64,000 bases of DNA from positions 1,180,606 through 1,244,605 of the forward strand of contig NZ_LMJW01000001.1 of the NCBI RefSeq assembly GCF_001429505.1, read 5' to 3'. Position numbers and translations under genes: made by a program. The notes under the pieces are model-generated. The model was not told the origin of the DNA. It searched no databases and saw only the letters and a program-made list of their open reading frames with translations. Source of the DNA: Allobosea sp. Root483D1 (GTDB taxonomy: Bacteria; Pseudomonadota; Alphaproteobacteria; Rhizobiales; Beijerinckiaceae). Position 1 is the stretch's first letter; each line of letters starts with the position of its first letter. Of this stretch, positions 34,240-43,141 are shown one piece after another.

Positions 34240-34609
34240 CGCTGCTCTCGCCGATGCGCTCGCAGCCGGCACGCCGATCCCGCGCGACGCCGACGGCCCG
34301 GTCTTCGCCGAGCCCTGGCAGGCGCAGGCCTTCGCCCTCGTCGTCGCCCTGCAGAACCGCGGCGTCTTCAGTGCGGATGAATGGGCGCAGGCGCTTGGCG
34401 CGGAGATCCGCGAAGCCCTGGCCAATGGCGGCTGCCGCGACGGCTCGGACTATTACGAGCGCTGGTGCGAGGCGCTGGAGCATCTGCTGATCGAGAAGGG
34501 TCTCGCCTCGCATGACAGCGTCGATGCCCGCGCCGCCGCCTGGGAGCGCGCCGCCGAGGCGACGCCGCATGGCAAGCCGATCCTGCTGGAGAACGACCCA
34601 CTGCGCTGA
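34226..34609 (+). CDS. Nitrile hydratase accessory protein (activator)
   Basis: The protein has 127 residues from a TTG at 34226 that overlaps the end of nthB. It has the beta-like N-domain of nitrile hydratase accessory proteins: FAEPWQAQAFALVVALQNRGVFSADEWAQAL and YYERWCEALEHLLIEKGL. For Co-type enzymes such small activators exchange subunits to load oxidised cobalt-bound alpha chain. The unusual start codon is inferred because no ATG or GTG fits the conserved region. Confidence 0.85.
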   Translation: MSRPDAALADALAAGTPIPRDADGPVFAEPWQAQAFALVVALQNRGVFSADEWAQALGAEIREALANGGCRDGSDYYERWCEALEHLLIEKGLASHDSVDARAAAWERAAEATPHGKPILLENDPLR

Positions 34610-34688
34610 TCCCCGGCTTTGCATCCTCGTCACGAAGCGCGATTATCCCGGCAACGCCCGATCACTGGGCCGGCAAAGGAGGATCGTG

Positions 34689-35621
34689 ATGAGGACCGCT
34701 TTGATGGCGCTTAGCGCCGTGGCGCTGGCGACGACGGCGCAGGCCGCCGACCCGGCGCTCAACACGCTGATCCCGAAGCTGACGCGTGCGGCGCAGTGGA
34801 CGCAGAAGGCCGCGATCGAGCTGCAGTTCCCGACCCATCACCCGCAAGGCATGGTCAAGATCGGCGATGCCTTCTTCATCTCCTCGGTCGAGATCAAAAA
34901 GCCGACGACGCGCTATACCGAGCCGAAGGACGGCTATGACCGCGACACCGGCGAAGGCACCGGCCACCTCTTCAAGGTCGATGCGCAGGGCAAGCTCCTG
35001 GCCGAGATCACGCTCGGCGAAGGCTCGGTCTATCACCCCGGCGGCATCGATTTCGACGGCAAGGATCTCTGGGTTCCGGTCGCCGAATATCGCCCGAACA
35101 GCCAGTCGATCATCTACAAGGTCGATCCCGCAACGCTGAAGGCGACCGAGGTCTTCCGCTTCAAGGACCATGTCGGCGGCATCGTCCACAACACCGACGG
35201 CAAGTCGCTGCACGGCGTCAGCTGGGGCTCGCGCCGCTTCTATGCCTGGCCGCTCGGCGCCGACGGCAAGGTCACCAACGCAGATACCGCGCCGGAGAGC
35301 CTGCGCGTCGCCAATCCGGCGCTCTATATCGACTATCAGGATTGCCACTTCATCGGCATGAGCCGGATGCTCTGCTCCGGCCTCAACAATTACCGCGCCA
35401 GCAAGGACGGCCCGGTCTTCCGGCTCGGCGGCTTCGAGATCGTCGACCTCAAGGACAACCGCCCGGTCTTCCAGCTGCCGGTCGAGCTCTGGTCGGCCTC
35501 CGGCCTGCCGATGACGCAGAACCCGTTCTGGGTCGAACCAGCAGGCGAAGGCGTGCGCGCCTATTTCATGCCGGATGACGATAAATCGACGCTCTTCGTC
35601 TACGAGGCCGCGGCGAAGTAG
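34689..35621 (+). CDS. Secreted propeller-like protein (DUF6454-like)
   Basis: The 310-residue protein has a signal peptide (MRTALMALSAVALATTAQAA) and AAAGGAGG shortly before its ATG. The body shows repeated short strands typical of a beta-propeller, for example GKLLAEITLGEGSVYHPGGIDFDGKDLWVPVAEY and STLFVYEA. It resembles a DUF6454 family as I recall it, but I am not certain. It is in line with the nitrile hydratase operon, 79 bases downstream, so it may act on or sense the same substrate outside the cytoplasm. Confidence 0.72.
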   Translation: MRTALMALSAVALATTAQAADPALNTLIPKLTRAAQWTQKAAIELQFPTHHPQGMVKIGDAFFISSVEIKKPTTRYTEPKDGYDRDTGEGTGHLFKVDAQGKLLAEITLGEGSVYHPGGIDFDGKDLWVPVAEYRPNSQSIIYKVDPATLKATEVFRFKDHVGGIVHNTDGKSLHGVSWGSRRFYAWPLGADGKVTNADTAPESLRVANPALYIDYQDCHFIGMSRMLCSGLNNYRASKDGPVFRLGGFEIVDLKDNRPVFQLPVELWSASGLPMTQNPFWVEPAGEGVRAYFMPDDDKSTLFVYEAAAK

Positions 35622-35625
35622 GGGA

Positions 35626-36753
35626 TCAACTCCCCTGCCCGCCGACCCACAAGCCGAAGAACAGCGCCGCGCCCAGCACCGCGACGAAGGCGGCCGCCAG
35701 CACTTCGAGCCCGGCGATGATCCGGGCTCCCCTGAGCGAGCCGCCGCCGGCGAAGCGCAGCGCCGCGAACTTGAAGAACACCGCCAGCGCGGCCAGCGCC
35801 CCGGTGGTCAGTGCGGTGCCTAGCGCCATCGCGAAGGTCGCCGCGATGCCGGCCCAGAGCAGGCCTTGCGCATTGGCGAAGACCAGGATGATCAGCGCAC
35901 CCGCACAGGGACGCAGCCCCGCCGCCAGGACGACACCCGCCATTTCGCGGAAGGAGCGCAAGGCGGAGACCTCGTCCGCTCCGGGCATGTGAACATGATC
36001 GCAGGACGCCGGATCGTGCGCCGCGCCATTGCCGAGCGCGACGAGATTTCCGGCCTTGCGCCAGAGCACGTAGAGCCCGACGAGCGCTACCAGCGCAAAA
36101 CTGCCCTGCTCGATCACGAAGGTCGTCGAGGCCATGGTCTTGGCCGTCGCATTGAGCGCGATCGTCAGCGCGCCGACCAGCCCGATCGCGACCAGCGCCT
36201 GCACGATCGCCGCCGCAAAAGAGAGCGCCAAGCCGCGCTTCAGGCTGCGGTTGTCGGCCACGATGTAACCGGAGATCACCGCCTTGCCGTGGCCCGGCCC
36301 GGCGGCATGGAAGACGCCATAGGCGAAGGCGAGACCGAGCAGGCCGGGCAACGCCGCCGGCGACTGTGCGATCGCCTTCAGCGTCGCGGTCAGCTCGCGA
36401 TAGAAGCTCGATTGCCAGGCAAGGATGACCGCGCCGATCCCGGTCGTCGCCGGCAGTGCCTCGCGCGGCAAGGCCGTGCCGAACGGATTGCGCGGCGGCG
36501 GTGGCGGAGGTGGAAAGTAGAAGCTCGCCAGCCAGGCGATCAGCCCGAGCGCGCCGGCAATCAGGGCCAGCGCCAGCAGCGTGGCACCGATGCGCGAAAG
36601 TAAGGTCCGTGTCGCTTTCGAGCCCTCATCCTGAGGAGCAAGGCGCAAGCCTTGCGTCTCGAAGGATGCTCCAGCGCGCTCTGGAGCATCCTTCGAGACG
36701 CCGCTGCGCGGCTCCTCAGGATGAGGGCTGAGGGGGGCTACCCTCAGGGACAT
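35626..36753 (-). CDS. NicO-family nickel/cobalt transporter with a repeat-derived N-terminus
   Basis: The protein has 375 residues in the only frame with a start codon (ATG 36753, overlapping the DUF1007 stop). The transporter body starts near residue 48 (TLLSRIGATLLALALIAGAL). It has the family blocks FAYGVFHAAGPGHGKAVISGYIVADNRSLKRGLALS and AAGLRPCAGALIILVFANAQGL, a His-containing loop (CDHVHMPGADE) and about seven helices. Residues 9-44 (HPEEPRSGVSKDAPERAG and onward) are encoded by a palindromic repeat. No ATG, GTG or TTG lies between the repeat and the first helix. The direction of transport, uptake or efflux, is not visible. Confidence 0.83.
   Translation of the reverse strand: MSLRVAPLSPHPEEPRSGVSKDAPERAGASFETQGLRLAPQDEGSKATRTLLSRIGATLLALALIAGALGLIAWLASFYFPPPPPPPRNPFGTALPREALPATTGIGAVILAWQSSFYRELTATLKAIAQSPAALPGLLGLAFAYGVFHAAGPGHGKAVISGYIVADNRSLKRGLALSFAAAIVQALVAIGLVGALTIALNATAKTMASTTFVIEQGSFALVALVGLYVLWRKAGNLVALGNGAAHDPASCDHVHMPGADEVSALRSFREMAGVVLAAGLRPCAGALIILVFANAQGLLWAGIAATFAMALGTALTTGALAALAVFFKFAALRFAGGGSLRGARIIAGLEVLAAAFVAVLGAALFFGLWVGGQGS
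36621..36729. repeat. Nested palindromic element inside the NicO coding frame
   Basis: Outer arms AGCCCTCATCCTGAGGAGC (36621-36639) and its complement (36711-36729) are perfect over 19 bp. Inner arms 36654-36674 and 36681-36701 are perfect over 21 bp (core TCTCGAAGGATGCTCCAG). A small AAGGC/GCCTT hairpin lies at 36640-36653. It resembles the CTCATCCTGAGGAGC-type dispersed repeats of Bradyrhizobium and relatives. The frame stays open across the whole element. Confidence 0.85.
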
Positions 36754-37394
36754 GCCACCAGCGCCCGGGTCGTCACCTGATAGCTGCTCATGTCCGGCGT
36801 CGCGGTGATGTCTTCCTGCGCCAGACGCTGCTGCGTCGCCGAGTCGAGCTTGGGCGGGCGCATGATCCGGACGATGCAGCCCTTGGGAGCATCGCGCGCC
36901 GCCACCGCATCGGCCTCTTCGCCGATCTCGAAGGCGACGAAATAGGTGGGATCGCCGACCTCGATGCCAAAGGAGCGATTGGCCACAGCCGGCGCTTTCA
37001 ACGGCAGCGTATAGGTCAGCGTCAAGGTCTTGTTCTCATAGGCGAGTGAGGCCTCGCTCGGCGTGCCGAATTCCTGCACCTTGCCGTTCGCCTTGGCGAT
37101 GGTGAAGAAGCCGACATCCGGCAGCGATTCCATGTTGACCTTGGCGAGTTCGGCGAGCTCGTCCGAGGTCAGCTTGCCGTCGCCATTCTTGTCGAGGCCC
37201 TGGACCATATAGGCCGAATAGGCCTCGTCGAAGCTCCAGCGATGCCGCAGCGCCTTCACCGCGCCGTCAGAGCCGTAGAGGATCTCGGTGCGCGAGGTCA
37301 CGAAGACGTGCGGATGCGCCAGCGCCGGCAAGGCGAGGCCGAGCCAGGCGAATGCAGCGGCGAACAGCGTCAAAAGCGTCGAGTATCGCGGCAC
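36744..37394 (-). CDS. DUF1007 secreted EF-hand protein, partner of NicO transporter
   Basis: The protein has 216 residues from the GTG at 37394, with GAGGAA upstream. A longer frame to 37439 adds a non-signal-like leader. The signal peptide is followed at once by AHPHVFVTSRTEILY, the DUF1007 start with its likely metal-binding His pair. An EF-hand-like loop, DKNGDGKLTSDEL, lies near residue 70. DUF1007 genes usually pair with NicO or RcnA-type transporters. The stop overlaps the NicO start. It probably handles Ni, Co or Zn in the periplasm. Confidence 0.82.
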   Translation of the reverse strand: MPRYSTLLTLFAAAFAWLGLALPALAHPHVFVTSRTEILYGSDGAVKALRHRWSFDEAYSAYMVQGLDKNGDGKLTSDELAELAKVNMESLPDVGFFTIAKANGKVQEFGTPSEASLAYENKTLTLTYTLPLKAPAVANRSFGIEVGDPTYFVAFEIGEEADAVAARDAPKGCIVRIMRPPKLDSATQQRLAQEDITATPDMSSYQVTTRALVACP

Positions 37395-37581
37395 GCGGCA
37401 ATTTCCTCGAATCTGCGGCGAATCCGGCCGGGCCTGCATACAAAAACGCGCCCGGCGCGCCTACCCTGCAATCTCATGCCGGAACCCCTGTCGGCATCGC
37501 CCGCAAAGGCGGCCAAATCGCGGCGCAGCGCTATCGACCAGTCTGGAATTAGCCCAGAGTGATTTGACGATATCACGTCGG

Positions 37582-37604
37582 TTATGTCAGCCTTGTTGAC
37601 ATAA
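37582..37604. promoter_or_regulatory. Inverted repeat upstream of the indolepyruvate oxidoreductase gene
   Basis: TTATGTCA (37582-37589) and TGACATAA (37597-37604) are perfect 8-bp arms around seven bases, 68 bases before the ATG. TTGACA overlaps the right arm and could be a -35 box, so a repressor site is likely. I cannot name the regulator. Confidence 0.5.
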
Positions 37605-37671
37605 TAACGGATTGGAGGCCGGCCTTACCGGTCCCATAGTCGATGGATATGCGATCGTCGGGAGGTCGGCC

Positions 37672-40600
37672 ATGGCCGGTACGCAGCAGACTTCGCAGAG
37701 CGCCGCAACCGGCGAAGCCGACCTGAGAGTGGTCGCGCTCGACGACAAATATGACCTCTCCAAGCAGCAGATTTTCCTGACCGGCACGCAGGCCATCGCC
37801 CGCATGCTGCTGGTCCAGCATGAACGCGACCGGCAAGCGGGCCTGAACACAGCCGGCTTCGTCTCCGGCTATCGCGGCTCGCCGCTCGGCGGGCTCGACC
37901 AGCAGCTCGCCCGCGCCGGCAAGCAGCTGAAGCCCGCCAACATCGTCTTCCAGCCCGGCCTCAACGAGGACCTCGCCGCCACCGCGATCTGGGGCACGCA
38001 GCAGGCCGAGCTCTCCGGCGAGGGCAAGTATGACGGCGTCTTCGCGCTCTGGTACGGCAAGGGCCCGGGCGTCGACCGCACCGGCGACGTCTTCCGCCAC
38101 GGCAACATGGCCGGCACCTCGCGCCATGGCGGCGTGCTCTGCCTGCTCGGCGACGACCACACCGCGGAATCCTCGACCAACGCCCACCAGACCGAGTTCG
38201 TCCTGGTCGACCGGATGATGCCGATCCTGAACCCGGCCGGCGTCCAGGAGATCATGGATTATTCCCTGCACGGCTTTGCGCTCTCGCGCTTCGCCAGCGT
38301 CTGGGTCGGCCTGAAATGCGTCAAGGACAACATCGAATCGACCGCCTCGGTCGATGGCTCGGTCGACCGGGTCAGCATCGCGATCCCCGATGATTTCGTC
38401 ATGCCGCCGGGCGGCCTCAGCATCCGCCGCGAGCTCGACTTCCTCGACCAGGAGAAGCGCCTGCATCTCTACAAGCGCGCCGCGATCCTGGCATACCTGC
38501 GCGCCAACAAGCTCAACCAGACCATCCTCTCGGGCGGGTCGGCGCCACGCATTGGCATCATCACGGTCGGCAAGTCCTATCTCGACGTGCGCCAGGCGCT
38601 GGAGGAGCTCGGCCTTGACGAGGTCCGCGCCAATGATCTCGGCATCCGCCTGTTCAAGATCGCCTGCCCCTGGCCGCTCGATCCGCAGGAGCTTAAGGAT
38701 TTCGCCGCCGGGCTCGACCTCGTCATGGTCGTCGAGGAGAAGCGCTCGCTGATCGAGGTGCAGCTGCGCGAGGAGCTCTACGGTACGCAGCACCAGCCGA
38801 TGGTGATCGGCAAGAAGGACGAAAAGGGCGAGTGGCTCTTCCCGGTCCACGGCGCGCTCGATCCCAACGACATCGCCATCGCGCTCGGCGCCCGGCTGCT
38901 CCAGTATCGGGACGACCCTGCTTTGCGCACGCGCCTCGAGGAGATCGCCGCGGCGCAGGGCCGCCTCGCAGAGGCGATCGAGGTCGCCAAGCGCACGCCC
39001 TATTTCTGCTCGGGCTGCCCGCACAACTCCTCGACCGTCGTGCCCGAGGGCTCGCGCGCCTATGCCGGCATCGGCTGCCACTACATGGTGCAGTGGATGG
39101 ACCGCGACACCACCGGCTTCACCCAGATGGGCGGCGAGGGCGCCAACTGGGTCGGCGAAGCGCCGTTCTCGAAGCGTGGCCACGTCTTCCAGAATCTCGG
39201 CGACGGCACCTATACCCATTCCGGCTCGCTCGCGATCCGCTGGGCCGTCGCCTCGGGCGTCAACATCACCTACAAGCTGCTCTACAACGACGCCGTCGCG
39301 ATGACCGGCGGCCAGCAGGCGGAAGGGCATCTGTCGCCCGACCAGATGGCGCGCCAGGTCGCGGCCGAGGGCGTCTCGCGCATCGCGGTGGTCTCCGACG
39401 ATCCCGACAAATACCCGGCCGGCACGTTCTGGCCCCCCGGTACCACCCTGCACCATCGCGACGATCTCGACGCCGTCCAGCGCGAGCTTGCGACCGCCTC
39501 CGGTGTCTCGCTTTTGCTCTACGACCAGACCTGTGCCACCGAGAAGCGCCGCCGCCGCAAGCGCGGCGCTTACCCCGATCCGGACAAGCGGGTCATCGTC
39601 AACGAGCTGGTCTGCGAAGGCTGCGGCGATTGCGGGGTCAAGTCGAACTGCGTCTCGGTGCAGCCGCTCGAGACCGAGTTCGGCCGCAAGCGGCAGATCG
39701 ACCAGTCGAACTGCAACAAGGACTTCTCCTGCGTGAAGGGTTTCTGCCCTTCCTTCGTCACCGTGCATGGCGCGCGGCCGAAGAAGGCGGAACCACGCAC
39801 GCTCGACGCCTCGGCGCTCGGCGCGCGCGATCTGCCTGAGCCGCAGGTGCCGGCGCTCGATCGCAACTTTGCGATTGTCGTCACCGGCGTCGGCGGCACC
39901 GGCGTCGTCACCATCGGCGCGATCCTCGGCATGGCAGCCCACCTCGAAGGCAAGGGCTGCGGCATGATCGACATGGCCGGCCTCGCCCAGAAGGGCGGCG
40001 CGGTCTTCAGCCATGTCCGCCTCGCGCCGACGCCGGAGGAGATTCATGCCATCCGCGTCGCCGCCGGCCAGGCCGATCTCGTGCTCGGCTGCGACCTCAC
40101 CGTCACCGGCTCGAAGAAGGTGCTGGGCGCGATCCGTCCCGGCTCGACCGTGGTGGTCAACACCGCAGAGAGCCTTCCTGGCGACTTCACCCGCAATGCC
40201 GATTTCTCGCTGCCGACCGAACGGCTGAAGCGGGCGATCGTCTCGGCCTCCGGCCGCGACAAGACCCATCTCGTCGATGCGACGGCAGCCGCCGTCTCCT
40301 TCCTCGGCAATGCCATCGCCGCCAACATGTTCATGCTCGGCTATGCTTGGCAGCATGGCGGCGTGCCGCTCTCGCGGGCGTCGCTGCTGCGGGCGATCGA
40401 GCTCAACGGCGAAGCCGTGGCGATGAACCAGCAGGCCTTCGAGCTCGGCCGCCGCGCCGCGCATGACCCCGAAGCGCTCGCCGCCACCCTCGCCGAGGCC
40501 AAGGCGCCAACCGATGCCCGTCACATCTCGCAGGGCCTCGACGAGATCGTCTCCCGCCGCGTCGACTTCCTCGCCGGCTACCAGAACGCCGCCTATGCGG

Positions 40601-41223
40601 CGCGCTATCGCGATCTCGTCGAGAAAGCCCGTGCAAAGGAGGCGAGCGCCCTCCCCGGCCACAGCGCACTCGCTGAGGCCGTCGCCCGCTATCTCTTCAA
40701 GCTGATGGCCTACAAGGACGAGTACGAGGTTGCCCGGCTGTACAGCGACGGCGCCTTCCGCAAGCAGCTCGCCGCGACTTTCGAGAAGGACAGCTCGACC
40801 GGCCAGCCGCTCCGCCTCGAATTCCACTTGGCACCGCCGCTGCTGGCCAAGCGCGATCCCAATACCGGCCTGCCGCGCAAGATGAGCTTCGGCCCGTGGA
40901 TGATGGGCGCCTTCGGCCTGCTTGCGAAGCTGAAGGGTCTGCGCGGCACCGTCTTCGACGTCTTCGGCTATAGCGAGGAGCGCAAGACCGAGCGCCGGCT
41001 GATCGCCGATTACGAGGCGCTGATCGCCGAGATCCTGGGCAAGCTGACCCCGCAGAACCACGCGCTCTGCGTCGCCCTCGCCGCGATCCCCGAGAAAATC
41101 CGCGGCTTCGGCCACGTCAAGGAGCGCCATCTCACCGCCGCCAAGGCCGAGGAAGCCGAGCTCTTGAACCGCCTGCGTGACGGTTCGGATGCAGCGCTGG
41201 CGATGCCCCGGGCGGCGGAGTAG
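37672..41223 (+). CDS. Indolepyruvate ferredoxin oxidoreductase, fused alpha/gamma subunits
   Basis: The protein has 1183 residues from the ATG at 37672, with GGAGG nine bases upstream. The order is a pyrimidine-binding 2-oxoacid oxidoreductase domain (GFVSGYRGSPLGGLDQQLARAG), a TPP domain (YAGIGCHYMVQWMDRDTTGFTQMGGEGANW), a Cys-rich 4Fe-4S segment near residues 645-690 (VCEGCGDCG, CVKGFCPSF) and a gamma domain (VVTGVGGTGVVTIGAILGMAA). It decarboxylates aryl-2-oxoacids to aryl-acyl-CoA. The fused long form is typical of alphaproteobacteria. No amino acid catabolic genes are adjacent. Confidence 0.93.
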   Translation: MAGTQQTSQSAATGEADLRVVALDDKYDLSKQQIFLTGTQAIARMLLVQHERDRQAGLNTAGFVSGYRGSPLGGLDQQLARAGKQLKPANIVFQPGLNEDLAATAIWGTQQAELSGEGKYDGVFALWYGKGPGVDRTGDVFRHGNMAGTSRHGGVLCLLGDDHTAESSTNAHQTEFVLVDRMMPILNPAGVQEIMDYSLHGFALSRFASVWVGLKCVKDNIESTASVDGSVDRVSIAIPDDFVMPPGGLSIRRELDFLDQEKRLHLYKRAAILAYLRANKLNQTILSGGSAPRIGIITVGKSYLDVRQALEELGLDEVRANDLGIRLFKIACPWPLDPQELKDFAAGLDLVMVVEEKRSLIEVQLREELYGTQHQPMVIGKKDEKGEWLFPVHGALDPNDIAIALGARLLQYRDDPALRTRLEEIAAAQGRLAEAIEVAKRTPYFCSGCPHNSSTVVPEGSRAYAGIGCHYMVQWMDRDTTGFTQMGGEGANWVGEAPFSKRGHVFQNLGDGTYTHSGSLAIRWAVASGVNITYKLLYNDAVAMTGGQQAEGHLSPDQMARQVAAEGVSRIAVVSDDPDKYPAGTFWPPGTTLHHRDDLDAVQRELATASGVSLLLYDQTCATEKRRRRKRGAYPDPDKRVIVNELVCEGCGDCGVKSNCVSVQPLETEFGRKRQIDQSNCNKDFSCVKGFCPSFVTVHGARPKKAEPRTLDASALGARDLPEPQVPALDRNFAIVVTGVGGTGVVTIGAILGMAAHLEGKGCGMIDMAGLAQKGGAVFSHVRLAPTPEEIHAIRVAAGQADLVLGCDLTVTGSKKVLGAIRPGSTVVVNTAESLPGDFTRNADFSLPTERLKRAIVSASGRDKTHLVDATAAAVSFLGNAIAANMFMLGYAWQHGGVPLSRASLLRAIELNGEAVAMNQQAFELGRRAAHDPEALAATLAEAKAPTDARHISQGLDEIVSRRVDFLAGYQNAAYAARYRDLVEKARAKEASALPGHSALAEAVARYLFKLMAYKDEYEVARLYSDGAFRKQLAATFEKDSSTGQPLRLEFHLAPPLLAKRDPNTGLPRKMSFGPWMMGAFGLLAKLKGLRGTVFDVFGYSEERKTERRLIADYEALIAEILGKLTPQNHALCVALAAIPEKIRGFGHVKERHLTAAKAEEAELLNRLRDGSDAALAMPRAAE

Positions 41224-41230
41224 CGCTCGA

Positions 41231-42151
41231 TCAGGCGATCATCCTGCGTCTCTCACCGGCCGGTTCAAGCCGGCCGAGGAAAAGCCGGATCAGGCCCGCG
41301 ACCTCGTCGAGATTGGTCTCCAGCAGCCAGTGGCCGCCGTCGAGCAGATGCAGCTCGGCGTGCGGCAGGTCGCGCAGATAGGCGCGGGCCGATTTCTCCG
41401 GCATGTAGCCGTCCTGCGGCCCCCAGACGATCAAAGTCGGCGGCTGGTGCTCGCGCAGATAGGCCTGGTAGCGCGGGAACCAGTCGAAATTCTCTTTCCA
41501 GACCTCCATCAGCCCGACACTGATCGCCCTGCGCTTCGGCGTGTTCATCAGCGGCCAATGGAGCTTCCAGAGATCGGGCGGAATCCGGCCGGCTATCTCA
41601 GGCCGAACCTCGTTGAGGAACTCCTCGCGAAACCCCTGCTCGCTCACCGCAGCTTCGAGCTTCTTGCGACCCTCGGGCGTCGGCTTTCGCCAGTGCTCCT
41701 TCATACCCTCGTATTTCGGCCCGAGCGCATCCTCGTAGATGTCACCATTCTGAATGATCAGGCCGGTGATGCGGCCCGGCGCGCGACGCGCGAGCTTGAG
41801 GCCGATCCAGGTGCCGTAATCGTGCAGATAGAGCGCGAAGCGCTCGAGGCCGAGGCGGTCGGCGAAGCTTTCGAGCAGCTGCGAATAGCCCTCATAATCG
41901 TAGCTGAAGCCATCGGGCGTCGCGCTGTATCCGAAGCCGGGATAGTCCGGCGCGACGAGCCGCCAGCGATCGGCCAGCGCCGGCAAAAGGTTGCGGAACT
42001 CGTAGGACGAGCAGGGATAGCCGTGCGGCAGGAGCAGGACCGGCGCGTCGCGCGGCCCCGCCTCGCGATAGAAGACCTCGACGCCATCGATCTCGATCGC
42101 GGCATGACGCACTCTGCGATGATGATCGCTCATGACAACCGCGTCCTGCAT
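41231..42151 (-). CDS. Alpha/beta hydrolase with Asp nucleophile (epoxide hydrolase/dehalogenase type)
   Basis: The protein has 306 residues from the ATG at 42151, chosen for AGGAGCGACGAC just upstream. The oxyanion block is HGYPCSSYEFRNLL, the nucleophile elbow ALYLHDYGTWIGLKLA carries Asp in place of Ser, the acid is near LIVWGPQDGYMP and the base is in LLDGGHWLLE. Asp nucleophile enzymes open epoxides or remove halogens. The substrate is unknown. It is divergent from a Crp/Fnr regulator across about 140 bp. Confidence 0.85.
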   Translation of the reverse strand: MQDAVVMSDHHRRVRHAAIEIDGVEVFYREAGPRDAPVLLLPHGYPCSSYEFRNLLPALADRWRLVAPDYPGFGYSATPDGFSYDYEGYSQLLESFADRLGLERFALYLHDYGTWIGLKLARRAPGRITGLIIQNGDIYEDALGPKYEGMKEHWRKPTPEGRKKLEAAVSEQGFREEFLNEVRPEIAGRIPPDLWKLHWPLMNTPKRRAISVGLMEVWKENFDWFPRYQAYLREHQPPTLIVWGPQDGYMPEKSARAYLRDLPHAELHLLDGGHWLLETNLDEVAGLIRLFLGRLEPAGERRRMIA

Positions 42152-42291
42152 GTCGTCGCTCCTTCCTCGTTGGCGAGGAAACGCACGAGGCGGATGCCGG
42201 TTCTCTGGCGTGGCCGGCCCGGCTTGAGTTTGCGATGAACCGGGCCGCATAGTGACAGCGTGCGCTTACCCGATCGAAAGGCCGGCGAATC

Positions 42292-42966
42292 TTGATTTCC
42301 GAGGACGAACTGCGCCGCATTGCCGCCTGGTCGAACGACCTGACGCCGGAGGAGTTCGAGGAAGCCAGGCGCGGCACCAGCATCAAGGCCTATGGCAAGG
42401 GCGCCCATGTCTGCCATGTCGGCGACCGGCTGGAATCCTGGACCGGCGTCGCCGACGGCCTGCTCAAGATGAGCACGACCTCGCGCACCGGCAAATCGGC
42501 GACGCTCGCGGGCCTGCGCGGCGGCGCCTGGTTCGGCGAGGGCACGATCATCAAGAACGAGGCGCGGCGCTACGATCTCATCGCATTGCGCGAGAGCAAG
42601 GTCGCGCTGATGCGGCGCCAGACCTTCTTCTGGCTGTTCGAGCACTCCGCCGCCTTCAACCGCTTCCTGGTCCACCAGTTCAACGAGCGCCTCGCCCAGT
42701 TCATCGGGCTCGCCGAATACGACCGCATGTTAGGGGCCACCGGGCGCCTCGCCCGCAACCTCGCCTGGCTGTTCAACCCGATCCTCTATCCCAGCCAGGA
42801 CCGCACGCTGACGATCTCGCAGGAGGAGCTCGGCCTGCTCGCCGGCATCTCCCGGCAGATGGCCAATCAGGGTCTCGCCAGGCTCGCCGAGCTCGGCCTC
42901 ATCAAGGTCGGCCACAACGAGGTGACGATCCTCGATCTGGAGCGGCTCGCGCGGTATGAGGGGTAG
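42292..42966 (+). CDS. Crp/Fnr-family transcriptional regulator
   Basis: The protein has 224 residues from a TTG at 42292 preceded by GAAAGG. The cyclic-nucleotide-binding-like domain (about 30-140; GAHVCHVGDRLESWTGVADGLLKMS, GGAWFGEGTIIKNEARRYDL) precedes a helix-turn-helix, ISQEELGLLAGISRQMANQGLARLAELGLIKVG. No Fnr-type Cys cluster is present. It probably controls the divergent hydrolase. The effector is unknown. Confidence 0.88.
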   Translation: MISEDELRRIAAWSNDLTPEEFEEARRGTSIKAYGKGAHVCHVGDRLESWTGVADGLLKMSTTSRTGKSATLAGLRGGAWFGEGTIIKNEARRYDLIALRESKVALMRRQTFFWLFEHSAAFNRFLVHQFNERLAQFIGLAEYDRMLGATGRLARNLAWLFNPILYPSQDRTLTISQEELGLLAGISRQMANQGLARLAELGLIKVGHNEVTILDLERLARYEG

Positions 42967-43141
42967 GGTGAAAGTACTCATCCGAAATCGCCTCCCGATC
43001 GCCTATTGTGGCACAGCGTAAGTTGGCCTTTATTCTTGAACCCGCGAAGTCATCCATTCGCAATTTTATCGATTTTCAGATCGAATCCCGGAATCCGGCA
43101 GTCGATTCCAGACCGGGCAGCGTTCGAAAGGGAGACGTCCA

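Noticed and set aside
37395-37671. Cobalamin-type riboswitch before the NicO/DUF1007 genes
   Set aside because: I could not find the conserved B12-box bases or core pairing on the minus strand. Only the palindrome belonging to the opposite gene is clear.
37582-41130. A very long open frame (about 1180 codons) on the minus strand opposite the indolepyruvate oxidoreductase gene
   Set aside because: It mirrors the plus-strand gene, which has all family motifs. The antisense product is rich in Asp, Arg, Ala and Gly with no domain. High GC commonly keeps such frames open.
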